Shown piece by piece: positions 16,012 through 25,014 of a DNA stretch of 53,712 nucleotides (within the stretch, counting starts at the first letter, position 1; each line of letters begins with the position of its first letter). The stretch is taken from positions 1 to 53,712 of IMG/VR virus record IMGVR_UViG_3300008113_006113; one strand, given 5' to 3'. The position numbers and the translations under genes are program-made. The stretch comes from a virus. The notes under the pieces are model-generated. The model did not search any database, had not been told where the DNA came from, and saw only the letters and a program-made list of their open reading frames with translations.

Positions 16012-16027
16012 ATCCCTTATATATTAT

Positions 16028-16447
16028 CTATTTTTGAAGTCCCGCTTGGTCGGATATGTCCGATGCCCATGAAGAGTACTTATCAGGATAAAACCTTTTA
16101 AGTGTTTCAAGGTCCCTTTTGGATATTCTGTATTTATCTCTTATAAAAGATTCTACTGCTTCTAAAGATTTAGTTTCCTCCGTTTTAATCGATTCTGCTT
16201 TTTTGGTTTTGGTGTATAACCAAGTAGGTGGTTTTGAAAATCTTGCAGATAAGGTATCGTGCCACCAATCAACTACCGGTGCGGGAACTACCTTCAACTT
16301 ATTGAACTGATTAGCCTGTATCGGAAACTGGATAGACATAATACGATTAATCATAAAAAAATTCCTAGACTTGTCTATCTTACCTACAGATTTCCACTCT
16401 TTAGGTTTATTGTTAAATATGAGTTTTATGACGTCAAAAAGTTGCAT
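16028..16447 (-). CDS. Conserved-looking unknown protein of the replication block
   Basis: 139 residues; no family recognised. The centre has a PAPVVDWWHDTL and PPTWLYTK segment, then a Lys/Glu linker and a C-terminal helical region. It is 4 nt from the upstream FEN-like nuclease gene, so it is probably co-expressed with replication functions. The T4 clamp-loader partner gp62 is otherwise not evident in the window, and this small protein near gp44 is a positional candidate only. I see no sequence similarity to gp62. Confidence 0.55.
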   Translation of the reverse strand: MQLFDVIKLIFNNKPKEWKSVGKIDKSRNFFMINRIMSIQFPIQANQFNKLKVVPAPVVDWWHDTLSARFSKPPTWLYTKTKKAESIKTEETKSLEAVESFIRDKYRISKRDLETLKRFYPDKYSSWASDISDQAGLQK

Positions 16448-16451
16448 AATT

Positions 16452-17600
16452 TTATTTTAAAAAGTGCTCGAACGGATCAAAACCTTTAGGCTGGCCTGCA
16501 GTAGATATCCATTCTGTTCCTTCTAATATTTTTATTCGGTCAAGTGTTACTGCTTTCTTTTCTAGCTTAATCCCCCTTGATGTTTCCAATTTACAGTTCA
16601 TAGAAACACTCTCAGGAATCACCATATCATCGAGCCACATTAACTTGAGATTTCTAAGAAAATTGTGTTTAACCTTAGCTCTGTTTTCTGTACTGTCTAC
16701 TCCCTTCCCTATCTTTAATATCAATGGGGAAATCCATCCCAGAAAATCCTCGTCCTCTATCAGTGATCTTATAGGGAGATTTCTCCAACTGGATTCTAGA
16801 AACATCGCATATATTTTCTCTGCACTTTTAGGTGTAAATCTACTGATCTTTCCATTAGACTCGAATTCCCATACACTAGGTACAGAGTCACCTTTATCTC
16901 CAACTAGGATTTTATTGAATATAAAAGGAAAACTGTCTATCTCTTCAATATCAACTTTCTTAAGAAAATCTTTTAGTCTTTCTTTCTCTGGAGAAATTGT
17001 AGAGCTCATGTTAAAAATGCTAACTTCACTTCTAGATTCATTTAACCAATTCTCTTTCCATCCAGTAGGGACTGAAAGGACATTTTTCTTAGAATTACTA
17101 TTCCAAGTGGCAGTCCAAACGTCCGGGCCCTTCATTCTAGCAAGCTGATGTAGATCCTTATCTCCACTTATAATAATACAGCTTTCGCCCTCGTCATTGA
17201 ATTTCTGAGACCAGTAAAGAAGTAGATCATCTCCCTCGGCACCTTCGATTTTAGAAAAAATGAATCCCATTTTTTCGAGATGAGAGCCAAACGATTGCAT
17301 AAGATCAAAAAATATGCTCCAATCAACATTTTCGTCCTTCACCCTACCAGATTTATATCCTCCATCTTCTATTTCCACATCCTTCCTCCAGCTTCTGCTA
17401 TCTGATGTGAAAATCAATCTGCCTCCAACGGGAAGCATTTTTAACGAAGCACAAAGATCAGTAGCAATCTTTCTAATAAACATAGATTGATCTGATTTGC
17501 TTTTAAGTACCTTTCCTGGATCGACATTTGATCCATATCCTGCGAATATGCCAAAGGTCTTGTGGAATATGTAGTTACCGTCTATAAGTATATTAATCAT
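16452..17600 (-). CDS. rnh: FEN-like 5'-3' exonuclease / RNase H (T4 Rnh-like)
   Basis: 382 residues with the FEN/T4 RNase H acidic motifs: ILIDGNY at residues 4-10, GGYKSGR near 80, EGAEGDDLLLYW near 119, ISGDKDLHQLA near 140 and ILVGDKGDSVP near 232, the last being the helix-hairpin-helix region. The family removes RNA primers and flaps from lagging-strand fragments. It is longer than T4 RNase H (305) because of a C-terminal extension. It overlaps the guanylate kinase gene by a few bases. Operon context with gp44 and ligase supports a lagging-strand role. Confidence 0.85.
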   Translation of the reverse strand: MINILIDGNYIFHKTFGIFAGYGSNVDPGKVLKSKSDQSMFIRKIATDLCASLKMLPVGGRLIFTSDSRSWRKDVEIEDGGYKSGRVKDENVDWSIFFDLMQSFGSHLEKMGFIFSKIEGAEGDDLLLYWSQKFNDEGESCIIISGDKDLHQLARMKGPDVWTATWNSNSKKNVLSVPTGWKENWLNESRSEVSIFNMSSTISPEKERLKDFLKKVDIEEIDSFPFIFNKILVGDKGDSVPSVWEFESNGKISRFTPKSAEKIYAMFLESSWRNLPIRSLIEDEDFLGWISPLILKIGKGVDSTENRAKVKHNFLRNLKLMWLDDMVIPESVSMNCKLETSRGIKLEKKAVTLDRIKILEGTEWISTAGQPKGFDPFEHFLK

Positions 17601-18117
17601 TTCTTCTTATTTTTTCCATTACCTCGTTTACTGTAAAATTGGGGTTTGTTATTATACAGTCAAAATCAGAAAAGTTTTTAAAATCTTCTCTATCAGCTTC
17701 AATTCTTCTTTCCGCTTTGTCTGCATCTCTTCTCCCCATTAATCTTTCCCTTAAAATGCTTTCGTCAATATCGATGAATATTATAAAGGATTCTTTTCTG
17801 TCCTCTGGTTTTAGTTTTGATATTCCTGTGGGTGTCATGATAAAAAGATTTGCTCTATAGAATTCATCCATAGATGTTCCATAGAACCACTTGTTAAATT
17901 CTACCCATTCATAAAAATCTCCCCCGTTGGCTCTTTCAATGGCTTCTTCGTAAGTAACGAAGTAATAATCAACGCCATTGAATTCTCCTTCTCTCGGGGG
18001 TCTGGATGTGTGAGAGACCGAATAGATTAAGCCTTCCACCCTCAATTGCTTAACTAGGTGATCCTTCCCCGAACCACCTTTACCTGCTATGATTATTCTC
18101 CTCCAGCTGTCATTCAT
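17593..18117 (-). CDS. gmk: Guanylate kinase
   Basis: 174 residues: P-loop GKGGSGKD at 11-18; the SHTSRPPREGEFNGVDYYFV segment that binds GMP; and the lid region RLMGRRDADKAERRI. It phosphorylates GMP/dGMP to the diphosphate. The chain is slightly short of the cellular enzyme (about 200) but has all core motifs. It overlaps the downstream FEN-like gene and follows gp44 by one base, so it belongs to the replication operon. It supplies dGTP precursors. The T4 dNMP kinase is a different family. Confidence 0.9.
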   Translation of the reverse strand: MNDSWRRIIIAGKGGSGKDHLVKQLRVEGLIYSVSHTSRPPREGEFNGVDYYFVTYEEAIERANGGDFYEWVEFNKWFYGTSMDEFYRANLFIMTPTGISKLKPEDRKESFIIFIDIDESILRERLMGRRDADKAERRIEADREDFKNFSDFDCIITNPNFTVNEVMEKIRRND

Positions 18118-18118
18118 A

Positions 18119-19063
18119 TTAATCCGTTAGTTTCTGTATTTGAAAAACTAGAGACAATAAAGAAACCATAGGATCAATAACCTGGGTTCTCTGAGCTTGG
18201 TGATCTGCAACTAATACGATTACTGCTGGGATTATTTTCTTCAATTCCGGCTTGTTGTTAATTATCCAGTTTATAAACTCTTCACCCAGAGCTGACATAA
18301 CTTCGTCAACCTTTCCTTGGTATTCTCCTGCGATACTCTGGTAGTTTTTCACTGGATCCTTAGAAGTGGTTATAAGGGTATAAAGATCTTCATAAGACCA
18401 ACCTAGCTCGTTAATCTTAGCGGAATCTACATTTTTAACTCCCTCTATCATCCAGGTCTGAATCTTATTCAAAGCTGATCTGAAATCGGGATAATAATTC
18501 TTCTGAAACTCGTTCAGCGAATCTGAATCTATGGTTATTCCAATTTTACCTAGAATTAAACCAATTCTCCTATTCCATTCTGACTTAAGAGCATTTTCTT
18601 CGTCACTGTTTACTGGATTGAAATCTATAACTTCGAATCTACTTTGGATTGCATCCGGAACCTTGTTGATATAGTTGCACGTAGCAATGAATCTAGCGTT
18701 GCTGGCGAACTTTTCGATTGTTCCCCTTAGTGCTTTATAGAATTGATCCGAAGCTCCGTCAAACTCATCTAAAATGACAATCTTCTTAGATGATTTACCG
18801 TCCATCACGGATATGGTGGAACAGAAGTCATTTATTTTTACCCGTATCGTTTCTACCGAGCTTTCATCAGAGACATTTATGAATATGCTAGGATATCCTG
18901 TTGCTAATATTTTAGCCAGTGTAGTTTTGCCACATCCTGGGGGTCCGCTTAATAAGACATTATGACCTAGACCGTTCTCGAATATCTTAGATATCCTCTG
19001 CGGAAGTATCATATGTCTAAGCTCCTTTGGGCGTAGTTTTTCTGTTAAGAGTTCTTGTATCAT
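18119..19063 (-). CDS. 44: Sliding-clamp loader large subunit (T4 gp44-like)
   Basis: 314 residues. N-terminal LRPKELRHMILP matches the gp44/RFC box, followed by Walker A GPPGCGKTT near 41-49, Walker B VILDEFD near 96-102, sensor 1 ATCNY and the SRF motif (QSRFEV) near 141. As an AAA+ ATPase it loads the gp45 clamp on primed DNA. The C-terminal helical domain is of normal length for gp44 (319 in T4). Located between ligase and guanylate kinase genes. Confidence 0.92.
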   Translation of the reverse strand: MIQELLTEKLRPKELRHMILPQRISKIFENGLGHNVLLSGPPGCGKTTLAKILATGYPSIFINVSDESSVETIRVKINDFCSTISVMDGKSSKKIVILDEFDGASDQFYKALRGTIEKFASNARFIATCNYINKVPDAIQSRFEVIDFNPVNSDEENALKSEWNRRIGLILGKIGITIDSDSLNEFQKNYYPDFRSALNKIQTWMIEGVKNVDSAKINELGWSYEDLYTLITTSKDPVKNYQSIAGEYQGKVDEVMSALGEEFINWIINNKPELKKIIPAVIVLVADHQAQRTQVIDPMVSLLSLVFQIQKLTD

Positions 19064-19096
19064 ATTATTTCTAGAGTTAAAAAAAGAAGTTGTTTC

Positions 19097-20443
19097 TTAA
19101 AATTTACTAGAAAGATCATCAGCAGAATTTTTATCGTGACGAACCTCGACAAATCGAGGCAAGAATAAAGATCTGTTCTCGTGTTTATCCGTGATCGTTA
19201 CGTTGTATTGTATTGCTGCAATCTTTCCGATGTGTGAATCCGGATCTTTACTAAGTTCCTTAAGATCGTTATCATTGAAACCAGATCCAATCTTAACATT
19301 AAGTGTTTTTGAAAGGTCTGTGCAAATAAATCCTCCGATAAGACCCTCTCTTTTTCCCTCTCCTGGATACCATCCAGTTATTTCAAGATCGCACTCGTTA
19401 ACTTCCTTGAATTTAACCCAAGATTTAGATCTCTTGCATTCATAAACTCCGTTATCCTTGCAGATAACTCCTTCGCCGCCAATATCTACTATTTTTTTAT
19501 AGATGGCAGTGATTTCAGAAGGATCTGACAATTCCCACATTTGAGCAAGCTTCACCGGAGAATCCTCCGATAATCCGCTAGTGATTTTTTCTAACGTATC
19601 TCTACGATCAACATATTCTAGAACCCCGCTTCCCTTATCTAGAGTAATGAGTTCATCAAAATCGAAAACATTAAAAAGAAATCCGCTTTCGATTTTATCG
19701 CTTGCCGTACCTTTAAGAATTTGTGTTACTTTACCGCTAACGGATTTTCTGTTCAAATCGGTTAATTCTCCATCGAAAAACCAGTTACCTGATAGTCCAG
19801 AGTTTATCATGCAGAGTTTTAAATCGAAAGTTATCTTCGGAAAGCAAGTAGCATCAAGTTCGTTGAATGCACGAGTAAAGTATGTGATTTCACCATTCTT
19901 GTAGATAGCTATTACACGTACGCCATCGTATTTTTCCTCACAGTAGATCTTGTCCCACTTTTCGATCACTTTATGATCGTCAGTAGCCAACATAAGAGAA
20001 GGATCAGGAATCAATTCCCTGCCTACTGCTTTGTTAATTAATTTTGCACCAATCCCTATGTTCATCCTTTTGGTAAGGATTTTCATTAGGTTTTTTCTCA
20101 ATTCAGTGTCCTCTGACTCGTTCTCAGATAACCTAGCTCCGAGTAGGACCTCTGCCCTAGATCTAAGGGAATCATTTGCAGCAGGTGCTTTCTTCAGATC
20201 CTCAACCAGATCTTTGAAATCTTCCCATAAATTGGGATTTTCTGAATTAGATTTTTCTGGGAAATTTAGCTTGTGAAGCTTTGTAGTAACAAAGGGGTTA
20301 AAACAAGTGTCGAGAATGTACTCCATTTTAGGATTGATCGACGTCTTGATTAATGATTGCTTTGCTTTTTGCGATCCCTCGCCGGTCAAAGATTCTAAAA
20401 CTTTAAGAATCTTGATGTTGTTTACCATTTCATCGAATACCAT
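19097..20443 (-). CDS. 30: ATP-dependent DNA ligase (T4 gp30-like)
   Basis: 448 residues. Motif I KYDGVRV with adenylated Lys171 follows EE and matches the KxDGxR signature. Further motifs are FTRAFNELD (motif Ia), WFFDGELTDL (III), GGEGVICKD (IV) and SWVKFKE (V). An N-terminal DNA-binding helical domain of about 150 residues and a C-terminal OB fold follow the T4 order. It seals nicks in replication. It has a TAnnTTTG box upstream and opens the replication operon that runs left to about 13.3 kb. Confidence 0.93.
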   Translation of the reverse strand: MVFDEMVNNIKILKVLESLTGEGSQKAKQSLIKTSINPKMEYILDTCFNPFVTTKLHKLNFPEKSNSENPNLWEDFKDLVEDLKKAPAANDSLRSRAEVLLGARLSENESEDTELRKNLMKILTKRMNIGIGAKLINKAVGRELIPDPSLMLATDDHKVIEKWDKIYCEEKYDGVRVIAIYKNGEITYFTRAFNELDATCFPKITFDLKLCMINSGLSGNWFFDGELTDLNRKSVSGKVTQILKGTASDKIESGFLFNVFDFDELITLDKGSGVLEYVDRRDTLEKITSGLSEDSPVKLAQMWELSDPSEITAIYKKIVDIGGEGVICKDNGVYECKRSKSWVKFKEVNECDLEITGWYPGEGKREGLIGGFICTDLSKTLNVKIGSGFNDNDLKELSKDPDSHIGKIAAIQYNVTITDKHENRSLFLPRFVEVRHDKNSADDLSSKF

Positions 20444-20460
20444 TTCTTATTATTTTTCTG

Positions 20461-20468
20461 CAAATATA
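20461..20468 (-). promoter_or_regulatory. Bacteroidota-type -7 box of the ligase operon (TATATTTG)
   Basis: The minus strand reads TATATTTG, 18 nt upstream of the ligase ATG, with a run of T about 17-19 nt further upstream. It is the likely promoter of the replication operon. Confidence 0.6.
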
Positions 20469-20552
20469 AGAAATGATCCCGGTTAAAAAAAATATTAAGG
20501 ACAAATTGTTAGAAGCATTTAAACCCTTCCTTTTGCTATTTTAACCGCCCTA

Positions 20553-20584
20553 TTTTGAAACCTGCGGTAAATTGCATATGTTTG
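20553..20584 (+). promoter_or_regulatory. Possible rightward (antisense) promoter
   Basis: The plus strand has TTTTG (20553-20557), exactly 19 nt, then TATGTTTG (20577-20584). This is a full match to the Bacteroidota TTTG-N19-TAnnTTTG consensus. It points right into the 3' end of the portal gene and would give antisense RNA. It is in a 194-bp gap that otherwise holds only the ligase promoter. Confidence 0.35.
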
Positions 20585-20637
20585 ATTAATAAATTATAAA
20601 GAGTGCCTATAAGTCAAATAAACGATGGATTACGGAA

Positions 20638-22263
20638 TTATAGAGTTACCTCCGGAGCTTCTCCTTCGCCCTCGCCCTCCGCTGGAGCGGCCTCGCCTTC
20701 AGCTCCGCCTTCCTCTTTCTTAGGAGCAGCTTTTGCTTCTTTTTTCAAATAGCTTTCGTTTGTAGCTATTTGATCCGGAGTTAACCCAAGGAATCTTTGT
20801 ATAAGATAATCATTATCAAAGTATGCTTTCTCTTCCTCTCCGACCTTAACTTTAAGCTCGCCTAAGCCTTTTATGAATTCGCTTCTCTTAGTAAAGTTGG
20901 TAAGTTGAACCATTTCTTCAAACTCACTTTCTCTGTGAAAATCCAATCCCAGATTTGCTTTAAAGCTTCTATCTCTTGACAACTCAGGAAAATCTAAGCA
21001 CATTTGAATATAAAGGGGCTTGACAAGTATCTCCTGGAAAATAGATCTTAATCTTCTTAGGAATTTCTCAAACCTTATCTCGTCTCTTTCCAACTGATCT
21101 ATACCTATCTGATAATTAACAGGACCAGCAGCCCTTGAAGCAAATCTAGCATAAGGTATTTTGGAATCCATTTTTAACTTGTTATAGAAATAAAGAACAT
21201 TATCCATAACATTAAAATCCGGACCATTAGGATTTAATGATTCTATCTGAGGTGATTGACCATTCTGTTCAGGAAATAGATAGTTTTTATAAAACTGAAC
21301 CTTAGGTCTTCCATTTACCGTTAATTCACCTGAAGCGTCATTAATGGTAATATCCTCCTTGTAGTTAGACATTAGCTGGCCTAAAGTCTGCATAGCTTTT
21401 TGAGGAGATTGGCTACCAGTAGGAATAATAAACTTCAATCTATAAGAAGCATTCATAACATTCCAGATGATTCTGGAATTCTCCATGATTCTTAGAATGT
21501 TGTAGGATCTAACGAGTCTTTCTATATAGCTAACCCTAGATACGCTATTACCCTTAGCATAAGAAATATAAATGATTTGCTCATTTGTTAGTTTCCTAGT
21601 CATTTGAGGATTTTTTGGATACTGAATCCAAAATTGTTGGTATTCATTTTCCCCTATCTTTTCAACAGCGGGTTGTAGAGAAGATGGATCAAGCTCTTTA
21701 AATCCGATTATCTCTTTTCCTTTGTTGTCATAGATAATCTCAAATGCGAGAAATCCGTCAATTAAAAATTGTTTGAAATACTGCCAAGCAAGTACGGAAT
21801 TTTGGAACCCAAATATATTGTACAGCCTATTATAATGTAGAGATATCTTATTTAATACCTTCTCCTTTAGATCTAAATTAAGGAAAGAAGGATTAGCAAA
21901 ATAATTTCTATCGTCATAAGTGATAGATTCGTCTGTAATCGTATCAATAATAAATTCAATTTCTCCATTTAGTGAAAATTTTCTTAAGAAGTTTCTTTTT
22001 TCTACATAGTCCTTATCGAAGTATGCGATGTATTTTCTTACCTTGGTATCCTGGTAAGAAGCTGTCCAGTAAAAAGCGTCATCCTGGGTAAATCCAGTTC
22101 CTTGCTGATTAAAGAAATAACTTTCTGTTTTACCTACGGCCTGAGAATTTCTAACGACCATGTCATCATACTGCATACCGAACTTGGATACTTTACCAAG
22201 GCTTCTCAGTATGTTACCTAAAGCTGACTCGTTAGGTCTTAAAAAATCTAAAAATCCTGCCAT
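20638..22263 (-). CDS. 20: Portal protein, copy B (T4 gp20-like)
   Basis: 541 residues. Features shared with gp20: the YDDMVVRNSQAVGK start, WQYFKQFLIDGFLAFEIIYD, GFKELDPSSL, IIYISYAKGN, SRVSYIERLVRSYN and the RFEKFLRRLRSIFQEIL clip/stem region. It ends in an acidic Gly/Glu/Ala/Pro tail encoded by unusually GC-rich DNA, finishing GEAPEVTL. The portal forms the dodecameric channel at the capsid vertex. It lies 9 nt downstream of a clearly homologous second portal gene (22273-23886). Both look intact. Confidence 0.92.
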   Translation of the reverse strand: MAGFLDFLRPNESALGNILRSLGKVSKFGMQYDDMVVRNSQAVGKTESYFFNQQGTGFTQDDAFYWTASYQDTKVRKYIAYFDKDYVEKRNFLRKFSLNGEIEFIIDTITDESITYDDRNYFANPSFLNLDLKEKVLNKISLHYNRLYNIFGFQNSVLAWQYFKQFLIDGFLAFEIIYDNKGKEIIGFKELDPSSLQPAVEKIGENEYQQFWIQYPKNPQMTRKLTNEQIIYISYAKGNSVSRVSYIERLVRSYNILRIMENSRIIWNVMNASYRLKFIIPTGSQSPQKAMQTLGQLMSNYKEDITINDASGELTVNGRPKVQFYKNYLFPEQNGQSPQIESLNPNGPDFNVMDNVLYFYNKLKMDSKIPYARFASRAAGPVNYQIGIDQLERDEIRFEKFLRRLRSIFQEILVKPLYIQMCLDFPELSRDRSFKANLGLDFHRESEFEEMVQLTNFTKRSEFIKGLGELKVKVGEEEKAYFDNDYLIQRFLGLTPDQIATNESYLKKEAKAAPKKEEGGAEGEAAPAEGEGEGEAPEVTL

Positions 22264-22272
22264 CTCTTATTT

Positions 22273-23886
22273 TTATAGTGTTACTTCTGGTGCTTCCCCT
22301 TCTTTTTCTTCCCCGCCTTCTTCTCCACCTTCTTTCTTCTCTGCTTTTTCCTTCTCCTTAGCTTTTCTCTCCATGGCTTCCTTATTTGCTATTATATCCT
22401 GTCTGGACATACCAAGGAAAGTCTCAATAAGGAAAGCGGTAGAGAAATATGGCTTCTCTTCGTCTCCGAGTAATCCTGCCATAGCAGTAACAGATTCTTT
22501 CCTTTTATTAATAACATCCATCTCCTGATTGAGCTTAAATGGATTATCAGAGAAATAATCTAGTCCCAATTGGCTCTTAAATAAGAAGTCCTTCTCCAGG
22601 TTAGGATATTTTTTAGCCATTTGAATCCAAAGTGGCTTTGTTAATATCTCCTGGAAAATTGATCTAAGTCTTTCTACAAACTTAGCAAATCTTATTTCTT
22701 CCTTATCTAATCCTTCCGCTCCGTTTGAATATGGAGAAGTGTTTCCACCGTCTGGAGTGTGAAACCTTGAAGGCGGAACTTTAGATTCTTGCACGAACTT
22801 ATCAAAGAAGTAAGACAAAGGTGCAGGATCATTTAGATTAGGTCCCTCAGTGGTAACAGGTTCTATGGTAGGCGTACCATTAACACCAGAGGGCATAAGA
22901 TAGTTTTTATAAAACTGGATCTTAGGTTTACCGTCAATTAGTAATTCCCCGCTCTCATCATTAAGCTGGACATCCTCCTTATAGATACTCATAAGTTCAC
23001 CCAAGGTTTGCATACCCTTTTGAGGTGATTTAGTACCGATAGGAACTGTCATCTTTAATCTAAAAGATGAATTCATAACAGACCAGATAACTCTAGTGTA
23101 TTCTATAATTCTCAGAATGTTATACGGTCTAATTAGCCTCTCGATATAACTTACCCTAGAGATTGCATTTCCTTTAGCATAAGAAATATAGATTATCTGC
23201 GGATCGTAAAGTATTCTTCTCCTTTTCGGGTCTTGTGGGAATTGGGTCCAGGTATTAACAAAAGTTCCGTCTACCTGTTTCTCTACACTCGGTATTATAG
23301 TAACAGGATCCAATTCTTTAAATCCTATGATATATTTACCCTCGTTATCGTAGATTATCTCAAAGCATAAAAATCCGTCAACTAAAAATTGTCTAAAGTA
23401 CTGCCATCCAGTAATGTCGTCGGTAAATCCCCAGATGTCATAAAGCTTTTTATAATTCTCATAAAGATCCTCTTTTAGCTTTTCATTTATGTCTGAAAGA
23501 TCTATGAAATCCGGGTATGCAAAGAAATTAGCGGGATCGTAAGAAATGGCTTCGTCACATATCGTATCTAGAACCCATTCTATCTCGGGATTAAGCGAGA
23601 ATTTTCTTAGATAATCCCTTTTGCCCTTATAGTCTTTATCGAAATATGAAATGAACTGCTTTGTTGTGATATCCTGCTTTGCTAAGGTCCAAAGCATGCT
23701 TTCGTCCTCTACATTAGCTTTGTTCTTATTTAAAAAAGCAGCCTCAGTAACACCAACAGCTTGTGAATTTCTGATGACCATGTCATCATACTTCATACCA
23801 AAAGTACTCAGTTTCCTCACTGATTCCCTGATCCTCTGTATAACAGGGGATTGAGATGGATCATTATTGTCTACAAAACCGGCCAT
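22273..23886 (-). CDS. 20: Portal protein, copy A (T4 gp20-like)
   Basis: 537 residues, colinear with the downstream portal copy along its whole length: YDDMVIRNSQAVG, WQYFRQFLVDGFLCFEIIYD, GFKELDPVTI, IIYISYAKGN, SRVSYIERLIRPYN and RFAKFVERLRSIFQEIL. The same acidic tail ends GEAPEVTL. Differences are spread throughout, so the duplication is old and both copies are under selection. A late-type GATATATA match lies 59 nt upstream (23945-23952), inside the preceding gene. One copy may form the portal and the other a related ring, or the two may mix. Confidence 0.92.
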   Translation of the reverse strand: MAGFVDNNDPSQSPVIQRIRESVRKLSTFGMKYDDMVIRNSQAVGVTEAAFLNKNKANVEDESMLWTLAKQDITTKQFISYFDKDYKGKRDYLRKFSLNPEIEWVLDTICDEAISYDPANFFAYPDFIDLSDINEKLKEDLYENYKKLYDIWGFTDDITGWQYFRQFLVDGFLCFEIIYDNEGKYIIGFKELDPVTIIPSVEKQVDGTFVNTWTQFPQDPKRRRILYDPQIIYISYAKGNAISRVSYIERLIRPYNILRIIEYTRVIWSVMNSSFRLKMTVPIGTKSPQKGMQTLGELMSIYKEDVQLNDESGELLIDGKPKIQFYKNYLMPSGVNGTPTIEPVTTEGPNLNDPAPLSYFFDKFVQESKVPPSRFHTPDGGNTSPYSNGAEGLDKEEIRFAKFVERLRSIFQEILTKPLWIQMAKKYPNLEKDFLFKSQLGLDYFSDNPFKLNQEMDVINKRKESVTAMAGLLGDEEKPYFSTAFLIETFLGMSRQDIIANKEAMERKAKEKEKAEKKEGGEEGGEEKEGEAPEVTL

Positions 23887-23918
23887 TTAGTATGTTTTAG
23901 TTATTCTACTATCAAAAC

Positions 23919-24524
23919 TTAAATTAATTTCGATTGGTATTCCTTATATATCCCCTGCAGATCTAAGCCCTCTACATCGCCCCTTCTCAGATAAGGTAAT
24001 TTATACCAGTCTTCTAAGTCCAAAACATGTATTTCTCTGATGAACCTTGTCTTGAATCCAAATAGAGAAAACTCATATCCGGTATTAGCAAGCATATTCT
24101 TAAGATTGATATTAGTTAAAGGCAAGGGAGATATAGCTCCTCCTTTTGTATAGTAATTCTGATTTTTTTCTATCATGGAAGAAAAGTTATCATAAACCTT
24201 TCCCACTATTTTCATTCTATACTCCGGAGGTGTTACGACAAGATCGATACCTCTTAATATCACACCATTTTCCGGTGTCGGGTAAGAATCTGTGCATAAT
24301 ACTATAGGATTTCTGTCTATAAACTTTCTCTTATCTGACAACTCGCTGTCAGTGGGATAGGGAAAGGCATATATTTCTCCTGGTATAAAAGGAGGGGAAA
24401 AACTCTTCTCTGAATTTCCTCCGGAGAAATATTTCTCGGAAAACACATCATCAGTATTCTTTACTAGCTCTGCAATACTGTTGAATTCTTTCTTGTATTG
24501 TAATACAGATTCTGAATATTTCAT
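23919..24524 (-). CDS. Virion assembly protein, possibly DNA end protector (gp2-like)
   Basis: 201 residues. The central segment PGEIYAFPY...DRNPIVLCTD...GIDLVVTPPEYR follows a pattern I associate with T4-like end-protector or completion proteins: G-x-[IM]-Y-x-F-x-Y, then DR-x-P, then GxxL and P-x-x-x-R. I hold this loosely. It overlaps the stop of the gp4-like gene by ATGA, and in T4 genes 2 and 4 are close neighbours. The role would be capping packaged DNA or finishing the head. No enzymatic motif was seen. Confidence 0.45.
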   Translation of the reverse strand: MKYSESVLQYKKEFNSIAELVKNTDDVFSEKYFSGGNSEKSFSPPFIPGEIYAFPYPTDSELSDKRKFIDRNPIVLCTDSYPTPENGVILRGIDLVVTPPEYRMKIVGKVYDNFSSMIEKNQNYYTKGGAISPLPLTNINLKNMLANTGYEFSLFGFKTRFIREIHVLDLEDWYKLPYLRRGDVEGLDLQGIYKEYQSKLI

Positions 24525-25006
24525 TTACTTTTAAATAGGAATTTTTCATCGACCACACCGAATCTAAATCCTCTTTTCTCAGCCCATTCTTTAGCTGCTT
24601 TGAATTTTGCTTGGTTCGTTATCCAAACCTGCATGTTGTGATTATATGATTTTAGCTTAGCAAGGGTCATAGTACCCTCATAAATGGGCTTTTGAGTCTG
24701 CCTCTCCGGCTTGATCTCTATTATCCACTGTTGTTCTTCGCCAGACTCTTTTAGAACTTTTATATAAAAATCTACATTGTAATCATGTTCCTTTTTGTCC
24801 AGAGGATTGATGTACTTGATAGCTATAGGTTCAGAACTCCATTTCATTATGGATTCATTAGTATCGCAATAAACACAGAATCGATATTCCCAGGAAGATC
24901 TGTATATTATGTTGTGGATATCTCCAATATACTTATCTGGGTTAGAGGGTTCAAATTTTCCGGATTTGTAATCCCCATTAGGTTTTACTTTTTTTATATC
25001 CGTCAT
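24521..25006 (-). CDS. 4: Head completion protein, TnsA-like nuclease fold (T4 gp4-like)
   Basis: 161 residues. GKFEPSNPDKYIGD, then NIIYRSSWEYRF, VYCDTNESIMKWSSEPIAI, YINPLDKKEHDYNVDFYI and IIEIKPERQTQKP match the T4 gp4 (gp50) head-completion family nearly motif for motif. The E/D/ExK residues (SSWE, VDF, EIKP) form the TnsA-type nuclease site. It acts after packaging to permit tail joining. It ends in TGA, which overlaps the start of the next gene. Confidence 0.88.
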   Translation of the reverse strand: MTDIKKVKPNGDYKSGKFEPSNPDKYIGDIHNIIYRSSWEYRFCVYCDTNESIMKWSSEPIAIKYINPLDKKEHDYNVDFYIKVLKESGEEQQWIIEIKPERQTQKPIYEGTMTLAKLKSYNHNMQVWITNQAKFKAAKEWAEKRGFRFGVVDEKFLFKSK

Positions 25007-25014
25007 GATAACTT

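Noticed and set aside
16017-16028. TATATATT box near the start at 16011
   Set aside because: It is only 7 nt upstream of the ATG, too close for the spacing of the other late boxes, and the neighbouring genes are replication-type.
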